Assembly (NCBI RefSeq): GCF_004348735.1
Contig: NZ_SMKT01000028.1
Span: forward strand, 1-64,000
Reading direction: 5' to 3'
Length of the DNA: 64,000 nucleotides
Source: Actinomadura sp. KC06
GTDB lineage: Bacteria; Actinomycetota; Actinomycetes; Streptosporangiales; Streptosporangiaceae
This document shows positions 51,387 to 61,067 of this stretch, piece by piece. Below the pieces are notes generated by a model. It was not told the DNA's origin. It saw nothing but the letters and a program-made list of their open reading frames with translations, and did no database searches. The position numbers and the translations under genes were made by a program. The first letter of the stretch is position 1, and every line of letters begins with the position of its first letter.

Positions 51387-53170
51387 AGGCCCGCGCGCTG
51401 GAGCGGCTCGGGACGCGCCTGCCCGGCCTCGGACGCTGGGAGACGCCCGTCCGGTTCGGGGGCTGGCCGCTGCTGATCGCGGTGGCGCTGGTCGCGGGCC
51501 AGGTGATGGACGACTACGGCCTGACCGTCGGCGCGACGATCCTGATCTACGCGATCCTCGGCCTCGGCATCAACATCGTCGTCGGGTACGCGGGCCTGCT
51601 GGACCTCGGCTTCGCCGCGTTCTTCGCGATCGGCGCGTACACGGCGGGCCTGCTGATGGTGGAGCTGGAGTGGAACTTCTGGCTCACGCTGCCCGCCGCC
51701 GTGGCCGCCGCCGCGGTCGCCGGGGTCGTGATCGGGTATCCGACGCTGCGGCTGCGCAGCGACTACCTCGCCATCGTCACGCTCGGCTTCGGCGAGATCA
51801 TCCGGATCACGGTGATCAACCTGGAGGTCACCGGCGGGCCGAACGGCCTCACCGGGATCCCGCCGGTGACGCTCGGCGGCCGCGAGATCGTCATGCCGAA
51901 GGACTTCTACCACCTGTCGCTGGCGTTCTTCGTCGTCGTGCTGACGCTGACCGCGCTGCTCGCCAGGTCCCGGCTCGCGTACGCGTGGCGGGCGATCAGG
52001 TCGGACGACACCGCGGCCGAGGCGGTCGGCGTCCCGGCCCGGCGGGTGAAGCTGCTCGCCTACGTCCTCGGCGCGATGACCGGCGCGGTCGCCGGGCCGC
52101 TGAACGCCGCGCAGCTCGGCACCGTCGACCCGTCCAGCTTCACGTTCCTGACCTCGCTGATGATCCTGCTCGTGGTGATCATCGGTGGGATGGGCAGCCG
52201 GCCCGGCGTGATGATCGGCGCCGTGGTGATCATCGCGCTGCCGGAGGTCCTGCGGAGCATCCAGGAGTACCGGGGGCTGATCTTCGCGCTCCTGCTGATC
52301 CTGATCGTCCTGCTGCGCCCGCAGGGGGTGTGGCCGTACCGGCCCCGCCGCTTCCGCCTCCCCGCGAAGGCCGGGCCCGCGCCGGAGCTCCCGTCCGCGG
52401 AGGGCACGCTGCTGGAGGTGGGCGGCCTCACCCGCAACTTCGGCGGCGTCAAGGCGGTGGACGGCCTCGGGCTCCGCGCGGACGCCGGGCAGGTCGTCAG
52501 CGTGATCGGGCCGAACGGCGCGGGCAAGACCACCGCGTTCAACTGCATCACCGGGATGATCCCGCCGTCCGCCGGGACGATCGTGCTCGCCGGGCGGGAC
52601 GTCCGCGGCAAGGCCCCGCACCGGGTCGCCGCCGCCGGGCTGGCCCGCACGTTCCAGAGCATCCGGCTGTTCGACGAGATGACCGTCGCGGAGAACGTGC
52701 TGATCGGCCGGTTCGCCCGCGACCGCGGCCTCCTGCGCCCGCTGTCCCGCGACGACGCCGACACCGTCCGCCGCTGCCTCGACTTCGTCGGCCTGCTGGA
52801 CGCGGCCGACCGCCCCGCGGGCGGCCTCGCCTACGGCGACCGGCGGCGGCTGGAGATCGCGCGGGCCCTCGCCGGGGACCCCCGCGTCCTGCTGCTGGAC
52901 GAACCGGCGGCGGGCGCGAACCCGACCGAGAAGCGGGCGCTGATGGAGCTGATCGCCCGGATCAGCGCGCTCGGCGCCGCGGTCGTGCTGATCGAGCACG
53001 ACGTCGCGCTCGTCATGTCGATCTCCGACCGGGTGACGGTGCTGGAGTACGGCCGGACGATCGCGGAGGGCCCGCCCGCCGAGATCCAGGAGGACCAGCG
53101 GGTCATCGCCGCCTACCTCGGCGTCCCCGACGACCCCGAGACCGACCTCGTCACGGAGGTGCTGCGTTGA
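51383..53170 (+). CDS. LivM permease fused to LivG ATPase
   Basis: 595 residues in one frame. Residues about 1-315 form the LivM permease: LGLGINIVVGYAGLLDLGFAAFFAIGAY, YLAIVTLGFGEIIRI, AWRAIRSDDTAAEAVGV. A short linker (about 316-340, RPRRFRLPAKAGPAPELP) leads to the LivG ATPase: Walker A GPNGAGKTT, signature-region LAYGDRRRLEIARAL (LSGGQ replaced, as usual in LivG), Walker B VLLLDEP and H-loop IEHD. The fusion replaces two normally separate genes; no stop or frameshift is visible in the linker. GTG 51383 overlaps the LivH stop. Confidence 0.92.
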   Translation: MKARALERLGTRLPGLGRWETPVRFGGWPLLIAVALVAGQVMDDYGLTVGATILIYAILGLGINIVVGYAGLLDLGFAAFFAIGAYTAGLLMVELEWNFWLTLPAAVAAAAVAGVVIGYPTLRLRSDYLAIVTLGFGEIIRITVINLEVTGGPNGLTGIPPVTLGGREIVMPKDFYHLSLAFFVVVLTLTALLARSRLAYAWRAIRSDDTAAEAVGVPARRVKLLAYVLGAMTGAVAGPLNAAQLGTVDPSSFTFLTSLMILLVVIIGGMGSRPGVMIGAVVIIALPEVLRSIQEYRGLIFALLLILIVLLRPQGVWPYRPRRFRLPAKAGPAPELPSAEGTLLEVGGLTRNFGGVKAVDGLGLRADAGQVVSVIGPNGAGKTTAFNCITGMIPPSAGTIVLAGRDVRGKAPHRVAAAGLARTFQSIRLFDEMTVAENVLIGRFARDRGLLRPLSRDDADTVRRCLDFVGLLDAADRPAGGLAYGDRRRLEIARALAGDPRVLLLDEPAAGANPTEKRALMELIARISALGAAVVLIEHDVALVMSISDRVTVLEYGRTIAEGPPAEIQEDQRVIAAYLGVPDDPETDLVTEVLR

Positions 53171-53899
53171 CCGAGGGCGGACGGCCGCTGCTGGAGGTGC
53201 GCGACCTGCGCAGCCGGTACGGGCAGGTCGAGGCGCTGTCCGGGATCTCGTTCGAGGTCGGCGACGGCGAGATCGTCGCGCTGCTCGGCAGCAACGGCGC
53301 GGGCAAGACCACGACGCTCCGCACGATCACCGGGCTGCACCGGGCCCGCTCCGGGCGCGTCGAGCTCGACGGCCGCGACATCACCCGCCTCGACGCGCAC
53401 AAGGTCGTCGCGGCCGGGATCGGGCACGTCCCGGAGGGCCGGCGCGTGTTCCCGGCGCTGAACGTCGCCGAGAACCTGCTGCTCGGCGGGTACCTCCGCC
53501 GCCGCGACCGGAGCGCCGTCGCGGCCCGCCGGGAGGCGGTGTACGAGATGTTCCCGCGGCTCGGGGAGCGGCGCGATCAGCTCGCCGGGTGGCTGTCGGG
53601 CGGCGAGCAGCAGATGCTCGCGATCGGCCGCGCGCTGATGCTGCGCCCCCGCCTCCTCGCCCTGGACGAGCCGACGATGGGCCTGGCGCCGCAGATGGCG
53701 CAGCAGGTGATGCGCGTCATCCGGGAGATCCGCGAGCAGGGGACGACGATCCTGATCGTCGAGCAGAACGCCCACCAGACGCTCCGCCTCGCCGACCGGG
53801 CGTACGTGCTGGAGACGGGCCGGATCGTGCTGTCCGGGCCCGCCTCCGACCTCGCGCAGGACGACCGCGTCAAGGCCGCCTACCTCGGCGGCGACCCGG

Positions 53900-53916
<17 letters not shown>
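53167..53916 (+). CDS. Liv-type ABC importer ATPase LivF
   Basis: 249 residues: Walker A LLGSNGAGKTT, LSGGEQQMLAIGRALM signature, Walker B LLALDEP and IVEQNAH. It is the second ATPase, paired with the LivG half of the fusion. The start is TTG at 53167, overlapping the previous stop (TTGA). Its 3' end overlaps the convergent E1 gene by 17 bp. Confidence 0.93.
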
Positions 53917-56026
<2,110 letters not shown>

Positions 56027-56126
56027 GCGGTCTCCTGCGTGGATCACGGCGCGGTTTCGAGGCAGGCGCGGTTCGAGCATGGGACGCCGCCCGGCCCGGG
56101 GTCGACTCCGCAAGCCCCCGAACAGG

Positions 56127-56141
56127 TTGGCGGTTGGCCAA
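56127..56141. promoter_or_regulatory. Candidate LysR-type binding site
   Basis: TTGGC-5-GCCAA contains the T-N11-A pattern of LysR sites. It lies in the 228-bp divergent region between the E1 fusion and the aldehyde dehydrogenase, whose operon ends beside a LysR gene. Confidence 0.4.
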
Positions 56142-56162
56142 GGAACGCTTAACGGCGTCCCC

Positions 56163-56213
56163 GGCAGAGCCTCAGCGAGGCTTGGCCTCGCGGTAAGGAA
56201 GCCGCGCTCTGCC
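56163..56213 (+). promoter_or_regulatory. Structured leader candidate before the aldehyde dehydrogenase operon
   Basis: GGCAGAGC (56163-56170) can pair with GCTCTGCC (56206-56213), enclosing two small hairpins, GCCTC/GAGGC (56169-56181) and CGCGG/CCGCG (56189-56206). It ends 41 nt before the chosen GTG. It matches no riboswitch class I can name. An attenuator or DNA operator are alternatives. Confidence 0.35.
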
Positions 56214-56254
56214 CGATCTTGGCGCGAGGGGCCCGGCTTGTTCACGCTGGACTC

Positions 56255-57793
56255 GTGCTCTCCTCCGTCATCGGCGGCGCCCGGGTCCCGGCGGGGCCGC
56301 GCCCGTACCGTTCCACCGACCCGTCCCGCACGGCCGACGTGGTCGCCGAGGTGTCCCTCGCGGACGCGGACGGCCTCGTCCGCGCCTGCGCCGCCGCCCG
56401 CGCGGCGCAGGACGCCTGGCGGGACGTGCCGCCGCCCGTCCGCGGGCAGGTGATCGCCGCGATCGGACGGCTCGTCGAGGCCAACGAGGAGGCCCTCGCC
56501 CGCGTCGTCACCCGCGAGGTCGGCAAGCCGTACGCCGAGTCGCTCGGCGAGGTCCAGGAGATCGCCGACACCTGCGCGTTCTTCCTCGGGGAGGGGCGGC
56601 GGCTGTACGGGCAGACGGTGCCGTCGGAGATGCCGGACAAGCAGCTGTTCACGTTCCGCGACCCGGTCGGGGTCGTCACGGTGATCACGGCGGGGAATTT
56701 CCCGGTGGCGGTGCCGTCCTGGTACATCGTCCCGGCGCTGCTGTGCGGGAACGCGGTCGTGTGGAAGCCGGCGGAGTACGCGGCGGCATGCGCGGAGGCG
56801 TTCTACCAGCTGTTCGCGCACGCGGGCGTGCCGGACGGCGTCCTCAACGTCGTCTACGCGGACGGCCCGGAGACCTATCAGGGGCTGGAGCGGGCCCTCG
56901 GCCAGGGACTGGTCGACAAGGTCGGCTTCACCGGGTCCACCGAGGTCGGATCGCGGATCGGCGAGCTGTGCGGGCGGCACCTCCAGTCGCCGTGCCTGGA
57001 GCTCGGCGGCAAGAACCCGATGGTCGTCACCGAGGACGCCGACCTGCCGCTCGCCGTCGAGGGCGCGCTGTTCTCCGGGTTCGGGACGGCCGGGCAGCGC
57101 TGCACGTCGCTGGGGACGGCGATCGTCCACGAGTCGGTGCACGGCGAGTTCGTCCGGCTGCTGGACGAGGCGACCCGCGCCGCCGTCGTCGGCGATCCGG
57201 CGGGCGACGTCCTGTACGGGCCGCTGATCAACGAGCGGTTCGCGGACGGGTTCGAGAAGGCGCTCGGCTGGATCGGCCCGCACCATACGGTGCACGGCTC
57301 GTCCGCGACCGGCCGGATCACCGCCGCGGCGCCGCGCGACGGTTTCACCGGCGACGCCGAGGCGGGCCTCTACTACCACCCGGTGATCGTGGACGGCGTC
57401 GGCCCCGGCGACGAGCTGTTCCTGAACGAGACGTTCGGCCCGGTCATCGGCGTCGCGAAGTACCGGACGCTGGACGAGGCGATCTCCCTCGCCAACGCGC
57501 CCGGCTACGGGCTCTCGGCGTCCATCTACACGACCGACCCGGCGAAGGTGTTCGCGTTCCGGCGGCGGATCTCCGCCGGGATGGTGAGCGTGAACAACTC
57601 GACGTCCGGGGCGGAGGCGCACCTGCCGTTCGGCGGGAACGGCCGGTCCGGGAACGGCAGCCGCCAGTCGGGCGTGTGGGTGCTGGACCAGTTCACCCGC
57701 TGGCAGTCGATGAACTGGGACCACTCGGGACGGCTTCAGAAGGCGCAGATGGACGTCCTGGAGATCAGCCCCGACCTCGGCTTCCGGCTGTAG
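56255..57793 (+). CDS. Aldehyde dehydrogenase family protein
   Basis: 512 residues. It has ITAGNFPVAVPSWYIVPALLCGNAVVWKPAE, FTGSTEVGSRIGELCG, base LELGGKNPMVV and nucleophile Cys in GTAGQRCTSLGTAIVH, ending with LPFGGNGRSGNGSRQSG. The subgroup is not clear. It has features shared with semialdehyde dehydrogenases (ALDH7-like, KGSA-like) but fits none firmly. GTG at 56255 is the first codon before conserved sequence, though its ribosome site is weak; TTG 56219 is possible. It heads a three-gene run with a DAO-type oxidase and an amino-acid dehydrogenase. Confidence 0.85.
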   Translation: MLSSVIGGARVPAGPRPYRSTDPSRTADVVAEVSLADADGLVRACAAARAAQDAWRDVPPPVRGQVIAAIGRLVEANEEALARVVTREVGKPYAESLGEVQEIADTCAFFLGEGRRLYGQTVPSEMPDKQLFTFRDPVGVVTVITAGNFPVAVPSWYIVPALLCGNAVVWKPAEYAAACAEAFYQLFAHAGVPDGVLNVVYADGPETYQGLERALGQGLVDKVGFTGSTEVGSRIGELCGRHLQSPCLELGGKNPMVVTEDADLPLAVEGALFSGFGTAGQRCTSLGTAIVHESVHGEFVRLLDEATRAAVVGDPAGDVLYGPLINERFADGFEKALGWIGPHHTVHGSSATGRITAAAPRDGFTGDAEAGLYYHPVIVDGVGPGDELFLNETFGPVIGVAKYRTLDEAISLANAPGYGLSASIYTTDPAKVFAFRRRISAGMVSVNNSTSGAEAHLPFGGNGRSGNGSRQSGVWVLDQFTRWQSMNWDHSGRLQKAQMDVLEISPDLGFRL

Positions 57794-57804
57794 GAGCGCG
57801 AGCG

Positions 57805-58962
57805 GTGGAGACCCCCTTGGACGGCAGGGCGGACGTGGTCGTCATCGGCGGCGGCGTGATGGGGACGAGCATCGCGTTCCATCTCGCTGAGGCCGGGGTG
57901 CGGCGCTTGGTGCTGGTGGAGCGCGACGAGCTGGGCTCCGGCTCGACGTGCAAGGCCGCGGGCGGGGTTCGGGCGCAGTTCTCCGACGAGGTCAACATCC
58001 GGCTCGGCGCCCGCAGCCTGGAGGCGTTCGCGCGGTTCGGCGAGCGTCCGGGCCAGGAGATCGATCTCCATCGGGTCGGCTACCTGTTCCTGCTGTCGCG
58101 GCCCGAGGACGTGGCGGCGTTCGAGCGGAGTGTGGCCCTGCAGAACGACCTGGGCGTGCCGAGCCGGATGGCCACGGCGGCGGAGGCGCGGCGGCTGTCC
58201 CCGCTGATCGAGACGGACGGGCTGCTGGCCGCGGCGTTCTCCCCCGACGACGGGCACTGCACGCCGGAGTCGGTCGTCCTCGGGTACGCGACCGGGGCGC
58301 GGCGGCACGGAGCGGAGATCCGCACGCGCTGCGAGGTCCTCGGCATCGAGACCGGCGGCGGCGAGATCACGGCGGTCGAGACGAGCCGGGGCCGCATCGA
58401 GACGTCCGCCGTGGTCTGCGCCGCCGGGGCCTGGTCGGCGGCCGTCGGGCGGATGGCGGGCGTCGATCTCCCGGTGGAGCCGCTGCGGCGGCAGATCGTG
58501 TTCACCGAGCCGATCCCGGGCCTGCAGCGCCCCGTCCCGATGACGATCGACTTCGCGACGTCGTTCTACTTCCACGGCGAGGGCGAGGGCCTGATGCTCG
58601 GCATGTCCGACCCGGAGGAGCGGCCCGGGTTCCGCCTCGACCGCTCGGACGCCTGGCTGCCGCGCCTCACCGAGGCGATCGGCTCCCGCGCGCCCCGGCT
58701 CCTCGACGTCGGGCTGACCGGCGGCTGGGCGGGCCTGTACGAGGTCACGCCCGACCACAACGCGCTCATCGGGGAGGACGTGGCCGTGTCCCGGTTCCTG
58801 TACGCGACGGGCTTCTCCGGCCACGGGTTCCTGCAGGGCCCGGCGGTCGGCGAGGTCGTCCGCGACCTGTACCTCGGACGCGCGCCGTTCGCCGACGTGT
58901 CCCCGTTCGGCGCGGCCCGGTTCGCCGGGGACGGCCCCCGCCCGGAGCTGAACCGTGTCTGA
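57805..58962 (+). CDS. DAO-type FAD oxidoreductase (sarcosine-oxidase-beta-like)
   Basis: 385 residues. It has VVVIGGGVMGTSIAFHLAEAG (11-31), GSTCKAAGGVRAQFSDEVN with the usual FAD-contact Ser/Cys, VVCAAGAWSAAVGRM, TGGWAGLYEVTPDHNALIG and FSGHGFLQGPAVGEVV. The SxxKAxGGxRxQF and GLYExTPD motifs are those of sarcosine/dimethylglycine/proline-type oxidases. GTG at 57805 has AGGAG 8 nt upstream. It overlaps the following gene by 8 bp. It probably oxidises a secondary amine or imino acid, and the resulting aldehyde could feed the dehydrogenase encoded just before. Confidence 0.88.
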   Translation: METPLDGRADVVVIGGGVMGTSIAFHLAEAGVRRLVLVERDELGSGSTCKAAGGVRAQFSDEVNIRLGARSLEAFARFGERPGQEIDLHRVGYLFLLSRPEDVAAFERSVALQNDLGVPSRMATAAEARRLSPLIETDGLLAAAFSPDDGHCTPESVVLGYATGARRHGAEIRTRCEVLGIETGGGEITAVETSRGRIETSAVVCAAGAWSAAVGRMAGVDLPVEPLRRQIVFTEPIPGLQRPVPMTIDFATSFYFHGEGEGLMLGMSDPEERPGFRLDRSDAWLPRLTEAIGSRAPRLLDVGLTGGWAGLYEVTPDHNALIGEDVAVSRFLYATGFSGHGFLQGPAVGEVVRDLYLGRAPFADVSPFGAARFAGDGPRPELNRV

Positions 58963-60100
58963 CGTGCTCACACTGATGGACGAGTGGGGCCCCGAGCGGG
59001 TCGTGTGCGTGTCCGACACCCGCACCGGGATGCGCGGCGTGCTGGTCATCGACAACACCGCCCGCGGGATGGGCAAGGGCGGCATGCGGATGAGCGCGTC
59101 GCTGACGGTCGCGGAGGTGGCGCGGCTGGCGCGGGTCATGACGTACAAGTGGGCGGGCGTCGACCTGTTCTTCGGCGGCGCGAAGGCCGGGATCATGGCC
59201 GACCCGGGCTCGCCGGACCGGGAGGCGATCCTGCGGTCGTTCGTCCGGGCGCTGTCGCAGGAGATCCCCCGGCAGTACGTCGCGGGCCTCGACATGGGGC
59301 TGACGGAGCGGGACGCGGCGATCGTCCAGGACGAGCTGGCCGACCGGGGCGCGGCGGTCGGCACCCCGCACGTCCTCGGCGGGATGCCGTACGACGAGCT
59401 GGGCGTGACCGGCTACGGCGTCGCGGAGGCCGCCGACGCCGCCGCCCGGCACGCCGGGTCGTCGCTGCGGGGCGCGCGGGTCGTGGTGCAGGGGTTCGGC
59501 GCGGTCGGGCACGCGGCGGCGCGGCGGCTCGCCGAGCTGGGCGCGACGGTCGTGGCGGTGTCGACCGCGCACGGCGCTCTGCACGATCCGGACGGCCTGG
59601 ACGTCGGGCGGCTCCTCGACCTGCGGGCGGAGGCGGGCGACGCGGTCGTGAAGGAGTACGGCGGCGGACGGCTCCTGGAGGTCGGCGCGGAGCTGCTCGT
59701 CCCGGCGGACGTCCTCGTCCCGGCGGCGCTGCAGGACGTCATCGACGAGCAGGTGGCCGCGAACGTCCAGGCGGGCATCGTGGTGGAGGGCGCGAACCTG
59801 CCGACGAGCCCGGCGGCGCAGCGGGTCCTCGCCGCGCGCGGCGTCACGGTCGTGCCGGACTTCGTGGCGAACGCGGGCGGCGTCGTCGCGGCGGGCTTCG
59901 CGATGGACGCCCGCTACTCGGCGTTCCGCCCCGACCAGGACGCCGTGTTCGCCGCGGTCTCGGCCAAGATGCGGGAGAACACCGAGAAGGTCCTCGCGGC
60001 GGCCCGCGCGCAGGGGACGACCACGCACGAGGCCGCGCTCGCCTTGGCGCAGGGGCGGGTGCGGGCGGCGATGGAGCTCAAGGGCCGGTTGCGCCGCTGA
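58955..60100 (+). CDS. Glu/Leu/Phe/Val-type amino-acid dehydrogenase
   Basis: 381 residues. The N-terminal domain has GKGGMRMS and the catalytic-lysine strand MTYKWAGVDLFFGGAKAGI. The NAD(P) domain has VVVQGFGAVGHAAARRLAELG and VVEGANLPTSPAAQRVLAARGVTVVPDFVANAGGVV. It reversibly deaminates an amino acid to the oxoacid. It is shorter than classical glutamate dehydrogenases (about 420-450), which may favour a Leu/Phe/Val-like substrate, but the specificity residues are not clear. GTG 58955 overlaps the oxidase gene. Its 3' end overlaps the convergent LysR gene by 23 bp. Confidence 0.9.
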   Translation: MSDVLTLMDEWGPERVVCVSDTRTGMRGVLVIDNTARGMGKGGMRMSASLTVAEVARLARVMTYKWAGVDLFFGGAKAGIMADPGSPDREAILRSFVRALSQEIPRQYVAGLDMGLTERDAAIVQDELADRGAAVGTPHVLGGMPYDELGVTGYGVAEAADAAARHAGSSLRGARVVVQGFGAVGHAAARRLAELGATVVAVSTAHGALHDPDGLDVGRLLDLRAEAGDAVVKEYGGGRLLEVGAELLVPADVLVPAALQDVIDEQVAANVQAGIVVEGANLPTSPAAQRVLAARGVTVVPDFVANAGGVVAAGFAMDARYSAFRPDQDAVFAAVSAKMRENTEKVLAAARAQGTTTHEAALALAQGRVRAAMELKGRLRR

Positions 60101-61004
60101 TCTCCGCCTCGACGCTGCGGGCGACCTCGGTGAGGCCGCGCATCGCGTCCTTGACCAGCGGGTTGGTGTTGGTGGTCCGGCGCAGGACGGTGACGTGCCG
60201 CTGCGGGGTGCGGCGGCTGAGCCGCAGCATCCGCAGGCCCTTCACGGGCACGCAGCCGAGCGCCGGGACGAGCGCGATCCCGAGGCCGCAGCCGACGAGC
60301 CCGCACACGACCGCGTAGTCGTTGCTGCGGAACGCGATGTTCGGCGTGAACCCGGCGGTGCCGCACAGCCGCTGCAGCGCCTGCGAGCCGGAGCTCTCCG
60401 GGCGGCTCGCGATCCACGTCTCCGACCGCAGCTCCCGCAGCCGGACGGTGCGGCCGCCCGCCAGCGGATGCTCCTCCGGCACGCACAGGACGAGGTTCTC
60501 GTCCATGACCGGCGTCTCCACGATCTGGTCGGGCCAGGTGCGCGGGAACAGGTCGTACCGGTAGACGAGCTGGAGGTCGAGGTCGCCGTCGAGGAGCTCG
60601 GGCAGCAGCTCGTCCGGCTCGCCCTCCGACAGCTTGATCTCGATGCCGGGCCGGACCCGGGACAGCTCCGCCAGCACCCGCGGCAGGATGCGCGCGCTCG
60701 CGGTCGGGAAGCTGCCGAGCTGCAGCGCGCCGCGCTCGCCGCTCGCGACCGTCCGCAGCTCGCGCTCCAGGGTGTCGAGGGCCGACAGGACGTCGTTGCC
60801 CTTGCTGACCATGAGGAACGCGGCGCTCGTCGGCCGGACGCTGCGGGCCCGGCGCTCGAACAGCACCAGCCCGCAGGCGCGCTCCAACGCGGCGATCTGC
60901 TGGGAGACGGCGGACGCGGTGTACCCGAGGTTGCGGGCGGCGTCCGCGAACGAGCCGGTGCGCACGACCTCGCGCACGGTCTGGATGTGCAGGGGACTGA
61001 TCAT
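60078..61004 (-). CDS. LysR-family regulator
   Basis: 308 residues. The N-terminal HTH has LHIQTVREVVRTGSFADAARNLGYTASAVSQQIAALERACG (about 5-45). The periplasmic-binding-like effector domain (about 90-295) has LQLGSFPTASARILPRVLAEL and VCGLVGCGLGIALVPALG. ATG at 61004 has GGGGTG upstream, and the HTH starts at once. Convergent overlap with the amino-acid dehydrogenase gene and a LysR-like dyad at 56127 suggest it controls that operon and perhaps paaZ (inference). Confidence 0.88.
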   Translation of the reverse strand: MISPLHIQTVREVVRTGSFADAARNLGYTASAVSQQIAALERACGLVLFERRARSVRPTSAAFLMVSKGNDVLSALDTLERELRTVASGERGALQLGSFPTASARILPRVLAELSRVRPGIEIKLSEGEPDELLPELLDGDLDLQLVYRYDLFPRTWPDQIVETPVMDENLVLCVPEEHPLAGGRTVRLRELRSETWIASRPESSGSQALQRLCGTAGFTPNIAFRSNDYAVVCGLVGCGLGIALVPALGCVPVKGLRMLRLSRRTPQRHVTVLRRTTNTNPLVKDAMRGLTEVARSVEAEISGATGP

Positions 61005-61067
61005 GTATTGCGCACCCCGTTCGCCGGTGACCGGGCGGCGCCTCCCCCCTGACGCCCTGTCCAATGA

